Shown: positions 34,760-44,137, counted from the first letter of the stretch. The stretch: DNA of 64,000 nucleotides from Bradyrhizobium sp. cir1 (GCF_014198245.1 NZ_JACIHE010000001.1:558001-622000), one strand, 5' to 3'. The notes: generated by a model from the sequence alone, not told the origin. Made by a program: numbers and translations.

Positions 34760-36805
34760 ATGTCCAAGCAGTTGAAGCCAAAAGCAAAAGACGACTTTTT
34801 CGGCGGCGATGAGCCCAAGCCCCGCGCCGCCGCCAAGGCGGCGCCGCGCGGAAGCGGCGGTGAAGCCGACTACACCGCAGCCGACATCGAGGTGCTCGAA
34901 GGCCTCGAACCGGTGCGGCGCCGGCCCGGCATGTATATCGGCGGAACCGACGAGAAGGCGCTGCATCACCTGTTCGCCGAAGTCATCGACAACTCGATGG
35001 ACGAGGCGCTCGCGGGACACGCGACCTTCATCGAGGTGGACCTCAGCGCCGACGGGTTCCTGACTGTCACCGACAACGGCCGCGGCATCCCGATCGATCC
35101 GCACCCGAAGTTTCCGAAGAAGTCGGCGCTCGAAGTCATCATGTGCACGCTGCATTCGGGCGGCAAGTTCGACAGCAAGGTCTACGAGACCTCGGGCGGC
35201 CTGCACGGCGTCGGCATCTCCGTCGTCAACGCCCTCTCCTCGCGCCTTGAAGTCGAAGTCGCGCGCGGCCAGAAGCTGCATCGCATGACCTTCGAGCGCG
35301 GCCATCCCAAGGGCAAGCTCGAGGACCTCGGCAAGGTCAGCAACCGCCGCGGCACGCGCGTGCGCTTCAAGCCCGACACCGACATCTTCGGCGCCAAGGC
35401 CGCGTTCAAGCCGCAGCGCCTGTTCAAGATGACGCGCTCGAAAGCCTATCTGTTCGGTGGCGTCGAGATCCGCTGGAACTGCGCGCCCGAGCTGCTCAAG
35501 GGCATCGAGGACGTGCCGGCGGAGGCAACGTTCCACTTCCCCGGCGGCCTCAAGGATTATCTCGCCGCGGCGATCCACGCCGACACGCTGGTGCACCCGG
35601 ACATCTTCTCGGGCAAGTCGGGCCGCAACGGCGCGCATGGCGCCTGCGAATGGGCGGTGGCCTGGACCGCGGATGCCGACGGTTTTCTCTCCTCCTACAC
35701 CAACACCGTGCCGACGCCGGATGGCGGCACGCACGAATCCGGCCTGCGCAGCGCCCTGCTGCGCGGTCTGAAGGATCACGCCGAGCGCGTCGGCCAGGGC
35801 AAGCGCGCCGCCTCCGTCACCTCCGAAGACGTGATGGTGGGAGCGGCCGTGATGCTCTCGGTGTTCGTGCGCGAGCCCGAATTCCAGGGCCAGACCAAGG
35901 ATCGCCTCGCCACCGCCGAGGCGCAGCGCATCGTCGAGCAGGCGATGAAGGACCCGTTCGACCATTGGCTGTCGGGTAATCCGAACATGGCCAACCGGTT
36001 GCTCGACTTCGTCATCGACCGCGCCGAGGAGCGGTTGCGCCGGCGGCAAGAAAAGGAAACCGCGCGCAAGACCGCCGGCAAGAAGCTGCGCCTGCCCGGC
36101 AAGCTCGCCGACTGCACTGATGCCGGCACCGAAGGCTCCGAGCTCTTCATCGTCGAGGGCGACTCGGCAGGCGGCAGCGCCAAGCAGGCGCGCGACCGCA
36201 AGACCCAGGCCGTGCTGCCGCTGCGCGGCAAGATCCTCAACGTCGCCTCCGCCGGCAAGGACAAGCTGACCGCGAATGCGCAGCTCTCCGACCTTGTGCA
36301 GGCGATCGGCTGCGGACAGCTCTTGCACTATCGCGAAGAGGATCTGCGCTATCAGCGCATCATCATCATGACCGACGCCGACGTCGACGGCGCGCACATT
36401 GCCTCGCTGCTGATCACCTTCTTCTACCGGCAGATGCCGCGGCTGATCGACGAAGGCCACCTCTTCCTCGCCGTGCCACCGCTCTACAAGCTCACGCACG
36501 GCTCGAAATCGGTCTACGCCCGCGACGACGCGCACAAGGAGGCGCTGCTCAAGAGCGCGTTCAACGCCAACGCCAAGGTCGAGGTGAACCGCTTCAAAGG
36601 TCTCGGCGAGATGATGCCGGCGCAACTCAAGGAAACCACCATGGATCCGAGCAAGCGGACGCTGCTCAAGGTGGTCCTGCTCGCCGACGACCGCGACACG
36701 ACGGCGGATTCGGTGGAACGGCTGATGGGCACCAAGGCCGAAGCGCGCTTCGCCTTCATCTCGGACAAGGCCGAATTTGCCAACGAGGAGTTGCTCGACG
36801 TCTGA
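34760..36805 (+). CDS. parE: DNA topoisomerase IV subunit B
   Basis: ATPase subunit of the decatenating type II topoisomerase. 681 residues with GHKL ATPase motifs EVIDNSMDEALAG and VTDNGRGIPIDPHPK, the GGLHGVGISVVNALS loop, transducer domain, and a TOPRIM domain with VEGDSAGGSAKQARDR and IMTDADVDGAHIASLLITFF. The Arg/Ala-rich N-terminal 30 residues are an extension. ParE and not GyrB is favoured by its length and lack of a GyrB insertion. It is followed by a strong intrinsic terminator and an odd echo of its own 3' end. Confidence 0.96.
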   Translation: MSKQLKPKAKDDFFGGDEPKPRAAAKAAPRGSGGEADYTAADIEVLEGLEPVRRRPGMYIGGTDEKALHHLFAEVIDNSMDEALAGHATFIEVDLSADGFLTVTDNGRGIPIDPHPKFPKKSALEVIMCTLHSGGKFDSKVYETSGGLHGVGISVVNALSSRLEVEVARGQKLHRMTFERGHPKGKLEDLGKVSNRRGTRVRFKPDTDIFGAKAAFKPQRLFKMTRSKAYLFGGVEIRWNCAPELLKGIEDVPAEATFHFPGGLKDYLAAAIHADTLVHPDIFSGKSGRNGAHGACEWAVAWTADADGFLSSYTNTVPTPDGGTHESGLRSALLRGLKDHAERVGQGKRAASVTSEDVMVGAAVMLSVFVREPEFQGQTKDRLATAEAQRIVEQAMKDPFDHWLSGNPNMANRLLDFVIDRAEERLRRRQEKETARKTAGKKLRLPGKLADCTDAGTEGSELFIVEGDSAGGSAKQARDRKTQAVLPLRGKILNVASAGKDKLTANAQLSDLVQAIGCGQLLHYREEDLRYQRIIIMTDADVDGAHIASLLITFFYRQMPRLIDEGHLFLAVPPLYKLTHGSKSVYARDDAHKEALLKSAFNANAKVEVNRFKGLGEMMPAQLKETTMDPSKRTLLKVVLLADDRDTTADSVERLMGTKAEARFAFISDKAEFANEELLDV

Positions 36806-36822
36806 CGTCGCACGCTCCCGTC

Positions 36823-36863
36823 AAAAAAGGCCCCCGGCTCCATCAGGTCCGGGGGCTTTTTTT
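36823..36863 (+). terminator. Rho-independent terminator after parE
   Basis: AAAAAAG before GCCCCCGG, an 11-base loop, CCGGGGGC and then seven T. A textbook hairpin 18 bases after the parE stop; the A-run makes it usable in both directions. Confidence 0.92.
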
Positions 36864-36963
36864 CATGTGGGGGACGATACCGCCCGTCCCTGCGATTCCT
36901 GCTGAAGCGCGACTCGGCCAGCGACTCAGCGGCGGCAAAGGCTGAGGCAGGATTGCCTCCGTT

Positions 36964-36996
36964 TCGGACAAAGCCGAATTTGCTAACGAAAACTTA
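36964..36996 (+). pseudogene. Decayed echo of the parE 3' end
   Basis: The bases read in frame SDKAEFANENL, almost the same as SDKAEFANEEL near the end of ParE (36761-36793). Of 33 bases about 26 match, and several mismatches are silent third positions (AAG/AAA, GCC/GCT, GAG/GAA). This looks like the surviving tip of an old duplication lying 170 bases past the gene. Confidence 0.5.
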
Positions 36997-37215
36997 CCCG
37001 GGACCGGAATTAAAATAGCCGCGCAACATACTGATATTACGTGTCTTTCAGCGACATCAACGCCACCACCTCAAAACCCTGCCGACCGGCGTTTTCCGGC
37101 GACTGTGCCTGCCACGCAACAGCATTTCGGCGGGAAACGTCTATAGTTCAGGCATCAGATGACACGAACTTCAGTGCGCTCGCGCCTGCTGCAGACCAAG
37201 GTTGGGGATTTTATC

Positions 37216-37998
37216 ATGAAGAAGATTTTGCTGGCTCTGACCGCGGTTGCGGCGATGACCGGTTCGGCCTCCGCGGCCGATCTGGCGGCCCGTCCCTACG
37301 TGAAGGCCCCGGTTGCGGCTCCCGTCGCCAACTGGACCGGCTTCTACATCTTCGGCGGCGGCGGCGGCGGCCTCTCGAATTCCGACCAGTCTGTCCAGAG
37401 CACCGTCGGCGCGGTTCCGCTGACCATCACCCAGCGTCAGGGTGGCTCGGGCTGGTTCGGCACCGTCGGCCTCGGCTATGACTGGCAGTTCAGCGGCACC
37501 TGGGTCGCCGGCGTGTTCGCTGACGGTCAGTTCGGCAGCATCCGCGCCACGGTTCAGGATCCGATCAATGGCTGGACCGGCAACCAGAAGCTGGAAGATT
37601 CCTGGGCCGCTGGTGTTCGCCTCGGCTGGCTGGTCGCCCCGAACGTTCTCTCCTACGTCAACGGCGGTTACTCCGGCGCTCACTTCGGCCAGACCAACTT
37701 CCTGACCCTGGCTGGCGTGCCGGCCGGTGCTCACCTCGGCAGCTACAACCGCAACGGCTGGTTCATCGGCGGCGGCGTCGAGAACAGCCTGAACATCTTC
37801 GGCATCACCTCGCCCGGCTGGTTCATGAAGACCGAGTATCGTTCGGCCTTCTACAACGCCAAGACCCAGACCGAGCTGTCCGACGTCGGCAACCTCCCGC
37901 TCGCCAACAGCATCCGCGCCAACAGCTGGAACCAGACGATCTCGACCTCGCTGGTCTACCGCTTCAACTGGACCGGTCCGGTCGTCGCGAAGTACTGA
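37216..37998 (+). CDS. Outer-membrane beta-barrel protein
   Basis: A 260-residue outer-membrane protein: Sec signal MKKILLALTAVAAMTGSASA, then ADLAARPYVKAPV and the NWTGFYIFGGGGGG start of the barrel that is typical of Bradyrhizobium/Brucella Omp25/Omp31-like proteins. Alternating beta-strand pattern through the body and a terminal aromatic strand VYRFNWTGPVVAKY. GGGGA precedes the ATG. A terminator directly follows. The gene is its own transcription unit, flanked by the parE terminator. Confidence 0.9.
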   Translation: MKKILLALTAVAAMTGSASAADLAARPYVKAPVAAPVANWTGFYIFGGGGGGLSNSDQSVQSTVGAVPLTITQRQGGSGWFGTVGLGYDWQFSGTWVAGVFADGQFGSIRATVQDPINGWTGNQKLEDSWAAGVRLGWLVAPNVLSYVNGGYSGAHFGQTNFLTLAGVPAGAHLGSYNRNGWFIGGGVENSLNIFGITSPGWFMKTEYRSAFYNAKTQTELSDVGNLPLANSIRANSWNQTISTSLVYRFNWTGPVVAKY

Positions 37999-38020
37999 TC
38001 TAATCTCCCATTCAGACGTC

Positions 38021-38048
38021 AAAGCCCCGGCATCGTCCGGGGCTTTTT
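38021..38048. terminator. Terminator between the barrel gene and the convergent hypothetical gene
   Basis: AAAGCCCCGG, loop CATCGT, CCGGGGCTTT and T's: a perfect 10-bp stem that works from both strands. It ends 5 bases before the stop of the convergent gene. Confidence 0.9.
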
Positions 38049-38052
38049 CGTT

Positions 38053-38688
38053 TCAGCGCACGACGCTCGCCTTCAGCGCCCCATACGCGCCGGCGAGCCG
38101 GGCCTCGATCGCGGCCCAATCGGCATCGGTGATCGCCTCACCCCGTGCATCGCGAAGCGCCATGGCTTCGGCCCGGGCGATGCCGAACTGCCGGATGCCG
38201 GGATCATCAGCCGCCTTGCCATAGGTCAGCGCGGCCACGCGCGCGATGGTGAGGCCGTAGTCGCCGGCGACCACCGCCTCGCGGCGGGCCTGCCACCAGT
38301 CCAGTTCGAGACGGGCGGCCGCCTCGACGTCGAATGCCGCGGGCGCAGCGGGCGCAAAGTCGCGGTAGTAGGCCATGAGGGCCGGCAGCGCCGCATCGGC
38401 CTCCTGACGCGACTGCGTCGGCTGGAACGTTCTGGCCGCCTCGGCCGCGTTGAACGCGACATGCAGGCTTTGATACGGCGAGAAGCCGAACTGCGTCCGC
38501 GTCGATGTGTAGAGATGACAGACCAGCGCGACATAGCGCTTGTCGTAATAGTCGCGCCACATTGCGGTCTCCAGCCGCGCCATCTCGGCCGGATCGAATG
38601 CCCGCAGATCCGCGTGGCGCGGAATGACGGCATAGGCCACCGCCAGTGCCGCAGCCGCAGCCCCCAGGATGATCTTGCGCACGGACAT
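38053..38688 (-). CDS. Hypothetical membrane-anchored or exported protein
   Basis: A 211-residue protein beginning SVRKIILGAAAAALAVAYAV, an uncleaved anchor or signal, then a soluble helical domain with WRDYYDKRYVALVCHLYTST and TFQPTQSRQEADAALPALMA. The start at 38688 has GAGGAGG at proper spacing. I do not recognise the family; repeated Ala-rich helices suggest an all-alpha fold. It converges on the barrel gene and has no co-directional neighbour. Confidence 0.75.
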   Translation of the reverse strand: MSVRKIILGAAAAALAVAYAVIPRHADLRAFDPAEMARLETAMWRDYYDKRYVALVCHLYTSTRTQFGFSPYQSLHVAFNAAEAARTFQPTQSRQEADAALPALMAYYRDFAPAAPAAFDVEAAARLELDWWQARREAVVAGDYGLTIARVAALTYGKAADDPGIRQFGIARAEAMALRDARGEAITDADWAAIEARLAGAYGALKASVVR

Positions 38689-38827
38689 ACGTCCTCCTCG
38701 CAGCCTTGCAGCCTTGGCCCATTGTATCCGAACCGAAGCTACGGCTAGTCTGGCGTCAAGTTTTCGTGGCTTGCGGCAATCGTCGATGCCGTGGGCCGCG
38801 ACAAAAGCGGACCGACGGGAGGAATGA

Positions 38828-39013
38828 ATGCGCAGATTTCTGCTTGTAGCAGGCCTGCTTGCGACTGCCGTCGGGCTGCTCTGGATCGGACAGGGCACGG
38901 GCACGGTGCCGTGGCCGCGATCGAGCTTCATGGTCAACCAGCTGCAATGGGCCGGCTATGGCGCAGCCATGGCCGGCTTCGGGCTGGTCCTGATCTGGCA
39001 GAGCAACCAATAG
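38828..39013 (+). CDS. Small two-segment membrane protein
   Basis: A 61-residue protein with hydrophobic segments at about 3-20 and 42-56 and a short hydrophilic loop (GTVPWPRSSFMVNQ). GGGAGG lies 6-11 bases before the ATG. It is 20 bases upstream of the SDR gene, likely a two-gene unit. Function unknown. Confidence 0.75.
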   Translation: MRRFLLVAGLLATAVGLLWIGQGTGTVPWPRSSFMVNQLQWAGYGAAMAGFGLVLIWQSNQ

Positions 39014-39033
39014 AAGAAACCAGGGAATACAGC

Positions 39034-39804
39034 ATGACATCCAACCGGTTCGATCTACGCGGCAAGGTCGCGGTCGTCACAGGAGGCAATGGCGGCATCG
39101 GGCTTGGCCTGGCGCACGGACTTGCCGACGCCGGCGCCAATATCGCCGTGGTCGGACGCAACGAAACCAAGTCGGCCGCGGCCGTTGCCGATCTCAAGCA
39201 GCGCGGCGTGAAGGCGATTGCTGTTGCCACCGACGTCACTGACAAAGCGGCCGTCGCCGCCATGATCGACCGCGTCATCAAGGAATTCGGCCGCATCGAC
39301 ATTCTCATCAACAATGCCGGCATGAGCATCCGCAAGCCGCCGCACGAACTCGAGCTCGACGAGTGGAACAAGGTGATCGATACCAACCTCACCAGCGCCT
39401 TCTTGTGCTCGAAGCTGGCCTATCCGGCGCTGAAAGCCTCCGGCAACGGCAAGGTGATCAACATCGGCTCGATGATGTCGATCTTTGGCGCGAGCTTTGC
39501 GACCGCCTATGCGGCGAGCAAGGGCGGCATCGTGCAGTACACGCGCGCCTGCGCCAATGCCTGGGCACCCGACAACATCCAGGTCAACGCCATCCTGCCG
39601 GGCTGGATCGACACCGACCTCACCCGCGGCGCGCGGCAGCAGGTGGCGGGATTGCACGAGCGGGTCTTGGCACGCACGCCTGCCGGCCGCTGGGGCGACA
39701 TCGACGATTTCGCCGGCATCGCGGTATTCCTTGCATCGCCTGCGTCCAACTTCGTCACGGGCACCGCGATCCCCGTCGATGGCGGGTTCTCGGTGATGGC
39801 CTGA
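39034..39804 (+). CDS. SDR oxidoreductase (KduD/gluconate-5-dehydrogenase-like)
   Basis: A 256-residue classical SDR: cofactor motif VVTGGNGGIGLGLAHGLADA at the N-terminus, ILINNAGMSIRKPP, Ser in INIGSMMSIFG, and the Tyr/Lys pair in TAYAASKGGIVQYTRA, ending FVTGTAIPVDGGFSVMA. The pattern resembles 2-deoxy-gluconate/gluconate-5-dehydrogenases. Whether it acts on a sugar acid or a fatty intermediate is not shown. Preceded closely by the small membrane protein gene. Confidence 0.92.
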   Translation: MTSNRFDLRGKVAVVTGGNGGIGLGLAHGLADAGANIAVVGRNETKSAAAVADLKQRGVKAIAVATDVTDKAAVAAMIDRVIKEFGRIDILINNAGMSIRKPPHELELDEWNKVIDTNLTSAFLCSKLAYPALKASGNGKVINIGSMMSIFGASFATAYAASKGGIVQYTRACANAWAPDNIQVNAILPGWIDTDLTRGARQQVAGLHERVLARTPAGRWGDIDDFAGIAVFLASPASNFVTGTAIPVDGGFSVMA

Positions 39805-39837
39805 GGGCCTCCCGCACGAAAGCGACGCGCAAAAAAG

Positions 39838-39862
39838 AAGCCCCGGCGATGCCGGGGCTTTG
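39838..39862 (+). terminator. Rho-independent terminator after the SDR gene
   Basis: AAGCCCCGGC, loop GAT, GCCGGGGCTT, with A-run before and a weak T-rich tail (TTTGAATTT). 10-bp perfect stem. Confidence 0.8.
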
Positions 39863-39908
39863 AATTTGGCAGAGATCGTCTTCTTTTGCTGATTGGTGGT
39901 TCGTTGCT

Positions 39909-40011
39909 TAAAGCGCGATGAGATTTGGATGAATCGTCATCGCGCTTCAGGTTGCTGTATGCGCATGATCTTTTCGGAAAACCGCTTCACACTTTTCCGG
40001 ATCATGCTTTA
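39909..40011. repeat. Intergenic repeats including E2, end overlaps the stop codon of the next barrel gene
   Basis: First an AAAGCGCGATGAGA... /...TCATCGCGCTT palindrome, then family E element: GCGCATGATCTTTTCGG, AAACCGCTTCACACTTTTCC, GGATCATGCTTTA. The last TTA complements the TAA of the minus-strand barrel gene. The E element is nearly identical to that at 57.7 kb. Confidence 0.85.
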
Positions 40012-40770
40012 GTAGCGCGCGATGACCGGCGCGTCGAACTTGTAGCTCGCGCGCACGACGGCCCACTGGATGTCGCGCGGCTTGGCATCGAAGGTGTAGT
40101 TACCCGCGAGGCCGCCGAGCTGATAGGTCTGGCTGCCGAAAGCGGCGTAATTGTATTCGAGGCCGACGATCCAGTTGCGGGTGACGCCGTATTCCCAGCC
40201 GGCACCGACGGTCCAGCCATTGGCCCAGTGCGTCTGACCGCCTGTAGCCGTCACGACCGGGTCGGTGACCGAGAGCCGGTTGTTGACGCCTGCGTAGCCA
40301 CCCTTGATGTAGAAGAGGTTGTTCTGCACGGCGAAGCCGGCGCGGCCGACGACCGTCGCCAGCACATTGGCACGCCAGGAGAACACGTCGTTCGCCGGGG
40401 CGAACGCGGTGTTCACGATCGTGCCCTTGTTGTCGAGGCCGGAGATGGTGCCTTCCATGCCGAACACGAAATTGTTGGCCTGCCAGTTGTAGCCGATCTG
40501 GGCGCCGCCCATGATGCCCGACTTGCGCTGGCGATAGCCCTCGCCCGGCAGCAAATCGCCGAACGCCGCGCCAGTCCCGTTGTTGATGAACTGCTCGTTG
40601 GTCCATGCGCCACCGATGTGGCCGCCGACATAGAAACCGGTCCAGTTGAACAGCGGCTCGACATAGGCGGGCGCCTTCGTGTAGCGCGCACCGAGATCGG
40701 CGGCGGACGCAGCGCCGGCCGAAACCAGAGCGGTCGTGCAGGCGAAGGCAGCAATCAACTTGTTACGCAT
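40009..40770 (-). CDS. Outer-membrane beta-barrel protein (second)
   Basis: A 253-residue barrel protein: signal LIAAFACTTALVSAGAASA, then ADLGARYTKAPAYVEPLFNW, TGFYVGGHIGGAW, and a final strand VVRASYKFDAPVIARY. It is a different member of the same Omp25/Omp31-like family as the gene 2 kb away. The stop codon is at the border of repeat E2. Single-gene unit; starts at the ATG at 40770. Confidence 0.9.
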   Translation of the reverse strand: MRNKLIAAFACTTALVSAGAASAADLGARYTKAPAYVEPLFNWTGFYVGGHIGGAWTNEQFINNGTGAAFGDLLPGEGYRQRKSGIMGGAQIGYNWQANNFVFGMEGTISGLDNKGTIVNTAFAPANDVFSWRANVLATVVGRAGFAVQNNLFYIKGGYAGVNNRLSVTDPVVTATGGQTHWANGWTVGAGWEYGVTRNWIVGLEYNYAAFGSQTYQLGGLAGNYTFDAKPRDIQWAVVRASYKFDAPVIARY

Positions 40771-40950
40771 GGTATACCCCGTGTCCTTTGATGGGCGCAC
40801 GCTCACACGCAACTCTTACTCAAATTTGAATCAAGAAAGTTAAGGCGCCGGATTGGCGACCAGCGCGCCTTGAATCCGTCCGCGCTGTTGCACGCACGCA
40901 ACGCGCCCCGCGCGATTTAACGCGACATTATCCCTACCGAATTGTAGAGC

Positions 40951-42198
40951 TTACGATGTCGGCGCGGCCTTCGACCGCACGTGCTCGGGCCGCACGCCGA
41001 GCGCGATCAGCCGCGCCGGAATGCCCTGGAGCCACGGCAGCGCGGTGATGAGGCGCACGATCAGCGGCACCCTGAGCGGCCGGGCACCGCCCTGCAGGGC
41101 GCCGCTGATGATGTTGTTCTGCACGACCACCTGCATGCGTTGCGTCATCCTCACCGGAAACTCGCGTCGGCGGCGCACGGCGTCGAGCTCATCCTCGGTC
41201 GGGCAGCCGCGCTGAAGCTTGTCCGCGAGCAGGTTGGCGGTCGCGACCGCATCCTGCACGGCGAGATTGACGCCGACGCCGCCGACCGGCGACATCGCAT
41301 GGGCGGCATCGCCGATGAGAAGCAGGCCCGGCCGCGTCCAGCGCTTGAGGCGGTTGATCGCGACGGTGAGCAGCTTGACGTCGTCAAAGCTCTTCACGTC
41401 GGCAATGCCGGATCGAAGGACCGGCGCCATGCGCACAACGTCGTCGAGCAGCGCCTGCAATCCCCTCGCCTTCACCGCATCGTGCTCCCCCTTGGCGATG
41501 ACATAGGCGCATTGCCAATAGTCGCCGCGGTCGAAGGTGATCATCATCTTGCCGGGCTCGACGCGCGCAAACAGGTTCTCGGTCTCGTCAGCCTTGCGGC
41601 CGGCGCGGAACCACAGCACGTCCATCGGCGCCCCGATCTCCTCGACCTCGAGTCCGGCGCGCTCGCGCACCGTCGAATGCCGGCCGTCGCAGGCGATGGT
41701 GAGATCGGCCTCGATGTCGATGGCGCCGTCCGGCGTCGTCGCCCGCACGCCGGCGATGGTGTCGCCGCGGCGGAAAAGATCGACGGCTTCGGTGTTCATC
41801 ATGACCTTGAGCGAGGCGAAGCGCCGGCCCTCTTCGCGCAGGAAATTCAGGAAGTCCCATTGCGGCATGAAGGCGATGAACGGGTACTTGATGTGCAGCC
41901 GTCTTAGGTCGGCGATCCGCACCGGCGTACCGCCGAACAGTCCGTCCATCTTCTGCAGGCGTTGATGCGGCAGCTTCAGGAAGCCGTCGATCAGGCCGAG
42001 CTCATCCATCACCTGAAGCGTCGAGGGATGCACGGTGTCGCCGCGAAAGTCGCGGAAGAAATCCGCGTGCTTCTCCAGCACCACGACGTCGATGCCGGCA
42101 CGCCCGAGGAGATAGCCGAGCATCATGCCGGCGGGCCCGCCGCCGACGACACAACACCGGACTTTTACGGAGGAACTCGGGTTCAAGGCTGCCCTCAT
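40951..42198 (-). CDS. FAD-dependent monooxygenase/oxidoreductase (PHBH/UbiH-like)
   Basis: A 415-residue flavoprotein. FAD motif VRCCVVGGGPAGMMLGYLL at the N-terminus, LTIACDGRHSTVRERAG (DG motif) near 170, and the second FAD motif GLLLIGDAAHAMSPVGGVGV near 290. This fold includes aromatic hydroxylases and ubiquinone hydroxylases. Its substrate is unassigned; there is no ubiquinone or aromatic operon beside it. GGAG-type site not strong; start could be a few codons later. Confidence 0.9.
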   Translation of the reverse strand: MRAALNPSSSVKVRCCVVGGGPAGMMLGYLLGRAGIDVVVLEKHADFFRDFRGDTVHPSTLQVMDELGLIDGFLKLPHQRLQKMDGLFGGTPVRIADLRRLHIKYPFIAFMPQWDFLNFLREEGRRFASLKVMMNTEAVDLFRRGDTIAGVRATTPDGAIDIEADLTIACDGRHSTVRERAGLEVEEIGAPMDVLWFRAGRKADETENLFARVEPGKMMITFDRGDYWQCAYVIAKGEHDAVKARGLQALLDDVVRMAPVLRSGIADVKSFDDVKLLTVAINRLKRWTRPGLLLIGDAAHAMSPVGGVGVNLAVQDAVATANLLADKLQRGCPTEDELDAVRRRREFPVRMTQRMQVVVQNNIISGALQGGARPLRVPLIVRLITALPWLQGIPARLIALGVRPEHVRSKAAPTS

Positions 42199-42304
42199 TT
42201 ACGACTTAAGTTTTCTGTGCGGTGCAGCAGGCAAGTTTAATTTGCCGCAGCTGTGAATGCCCGTTAGCGTTGCAGCCAAATTCGATTGCTTTCAGGAAAT
42301 TGAA

Positions 42305-42589
42305 GTGCGGACGATCCTTATACTGCTCGGCGTGTGGATCCTGATCAACGTGCTTTTCGTCGTGATCATGATCCCGCCGCGCAAGCCGCGGAAGCCCGAT
42401 CCGGGCCCGACCGGCACGCTTGCGACGGTGCCCATCAACCAGAACGGCTATCCGTTCGAGGAGCAGGAGAAGCTCCTGCTGCGCCACGTCATCATCTCGA
42501 TCGCGATGGGCGCGTTCTTCTCGCTGGCGCCGCCCTTGATCGAAGCCATCGAGTCCATCAAGCGCGTGTTCAGAAAGCGGCGCGCGTAG
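42305..42589 (+). CDS. Small membrane protein
   Basis: A 94-residue protein from GTG: an N-terminal segment RTILILLGVWILINVLFVVI, a Pro-rich stretch IPPRKPRKPDPGPTGT, and a second segment near 63-80 (HVIISIAMGAFFSLAPPLIE), with a basic C-terminus. The GTG has AGGAA close upstream; an ATG 16 codons before lacks a site. Unknown family. Convergent with the caspase-like gene. Confidence 0.65.
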   Translation: MRTILILLGVWILINVLFVVIMIPPRKPRKPDPGPTGTLATVPINQNGYPFEEQEKLLLRHVIISIAMGAFFSLAPPLIEAIESIKRVFRKRRA

Positions 42590-42622
42590 CGGACGCGCGC
42601 TCGACGCTTCCCGCCCGCATCG

Positions 42623-44137
42623 TCAGTTGTTGCTGCGGTTCGCGGCCCGAAAGCTCTTGATCTCCGAGACGCTGCCGTCGCGATAGGTCAGCTCCACCGA
42701 GACGAACTGCGTGGCCGGGGCAAGCTTCATGTAGAGCGGCATGCCGGCGCTGATCGCGCTGGGGTCGCGCATGTCGCAATTCGGCATCTTCAGCACCTGA
42801 TTGGGCACGGCGGTGTCGATGCCGATGCGCACCTCGCGGATCGCGCAGCGATACGAGACGAGATGCGTGTAGTAGACCAGCAGCCCGTTGAACTCGCGGA
42901 ATGACAGCCAGCTCGTCGAGGTCATGTCGAGGATCTTGCGCTGGTCGCGGATCAGCGCGGCCTCGGGATCGAACCTGATCGGGAACGGCCCCTGCATGTC
43001 GCCGGACTGATCGACATAGCGGACCTCGATGGTGCCGGCCGCAGCGTCCGGCGGCAGCTCGATCGACGGGTTCGGCATCCGCTTGCGCGTGCGCGGATCG
43101 AGCGTGTCGATGAAGCCGGTCTCGCGGAAATCGCCCTTGCCCGCCATGCGCCAGGAAATGCCGAGTGTCGGATCGGCGAAGGAGAACACCACGCTCCAGC
43201 CGCCATTGTGGCGCGAGAAGCTCGCGATCGGCGCGTTGGTGGTTTCCTCCTTCGGCACGCGCGGCACTGACACCGGCGGCAGGGCCGCGAGCTTCTGCGG
43301 CGGATCGGCCGGGCGCGCGGCCGCCGCGTCCTTGGCGATGCCGCTGAGGAAGACGTCGTCGACCATCTGGTCGAAATAAACCGGCACCTGCTTGTGCCTG
43401 ACGGTGTCGGCCATCTCGCTGACGAGACGGCGGGTGCGCTGTGCCACCTGCACGAGGTTCTCGCCAGGTTCGAGCAGCTGCTTGGCGAAAGTGCGCGTGA
43501 ACACCGAATTGGGATTGGCGTCGTCGTTGGACAGGCGATCGAGCGCGGTCTGCCGGGGCCCTGCCGAGAACACCGAGAACACGCCTTCGGGCAGCTGCGT
43601 CATCGGCGCGAGCCCGCCGCCGCCGGCGACCGCGCGCGTGCCGGCACGCTCGAACGGATTGTTGCGGCAGGCATCGAACACCAGGATCGAGGTCCGCGCC
43701 TTCTTGTTCTGGAGACGCTCGACGATGCGGTCGGCCAGGATCGAGGCGTCGCGCACCAGCTCTTCCTGTCCCTCCGTCGCCGCCGGCACGTCGGTCGGCA
43801 GCAGATAGTTCTGGCCCGCGATCTCGAAACCGTGGCCGGCGTAGAAGAAGAACGCGGTGTCACCGGGCTCGACCGCCCGGTCGAAGGCGAGCAGCGTCTC
43901 GGAGAATTGCTGCCGGCTCTGGTTCTCGGCGACCATCACCGAGAAGCCGAGCTGCTTCAGCGTATCGCCCATGGTGCGGGCATCGTTGACCGCCTTGAGC
44001 AGCTTCGGAACGTTCTTGTAATCGTTGTTGCCGACGACTAGCGCGACGCGCTTCTCGGCGTGAGCGGGCAGTGCGATGCCGCAGAGGCCCGCAACGAGGC
44101 CGAGGGCCGCCAGAATTCTGAAAAGCCGACGCGTCAT
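42623..44137 (-). CDS. Secreted caspase-like (metacaspase/C14) protein
   Basis: A 504-residue exported protein: signal LAALGLVAGLCGIALPAHAEK, then a p20-like caspase domain with VALVVGNNDYKNVPKLLKAV, catalytic His102 in FFFYAGHGFEIAGQNYLLP and Cys157 in SILVFDACRNNPF. The second half is a domain rich in beta strands (SFADPTLGISWRMAGKG... and MPLYMKLAPATQFVSVEL) of unknown role. Caspase-like proteins in alphaproteobacteria are mostly uncharacterised. Start at 44137 (GGGA 8 bases upstream) is uncertain; one codon triplet earlier is another ATG. Divergent from the AraC regulator. Confidence 0.88.
   Translation of the reverse strand: MTRRLFRILAALGLVAGLCGIALPAHAEKRVALVVGNNDYKNVPKLLKAVNDARTMGDTLKQLGFSVMVAENQSRQQFSETLLAFDRAVEPGDTAFFFYAGHGFEIAGQNYLLPTDVPAATEGQEELVRDASILADRIVERLQNKKARTSILVFDACRNNPFERAGTRAVAGGGGLAPMTQLPEGVFSVFSAGPRQTALDRLSNDDANPNSVFTRTFAKQLLEPGENLVQVAQRTRRLVSEMADTVRHKQVPVYFDQMVDDVFLSGIAKDAAAARPADPPQKLAALPPVSVPRVPKEETTNAPIASFSRHNGGWSVVFSFADPTLGISWRMAGKGDFRETGFIDTLDPRTRKRMPNPSIELPPDAAAGTIEVRYVDQSGDMQGPFPIRFDPEAALIRDQRKILDMTSTSWLSFREFNGLLVYYTHLVSYRCAIREVRIGIDTAVPNQVLKMPNCDMRDPSAISAGMPLYMKLAPATQFVSVELTYRDGSVSEIKSFRAANRSNN

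Larger units (their letters stand above)
36806..37215. other. parE-to-porin intergenic region
   Basis: A 410-base gap. It contains the parE terminator, a short fragment that echoes the parE 3' end, and the upstream region of the outer-membrane barrel gene. I see no further convincing gene in it. Confidence 0.65.

Noticed and set aside
34751..36625. Long minus-strand frame opposite parE
   Set aside because: Shadow of parE; codons follow third-position bias of the real gene.
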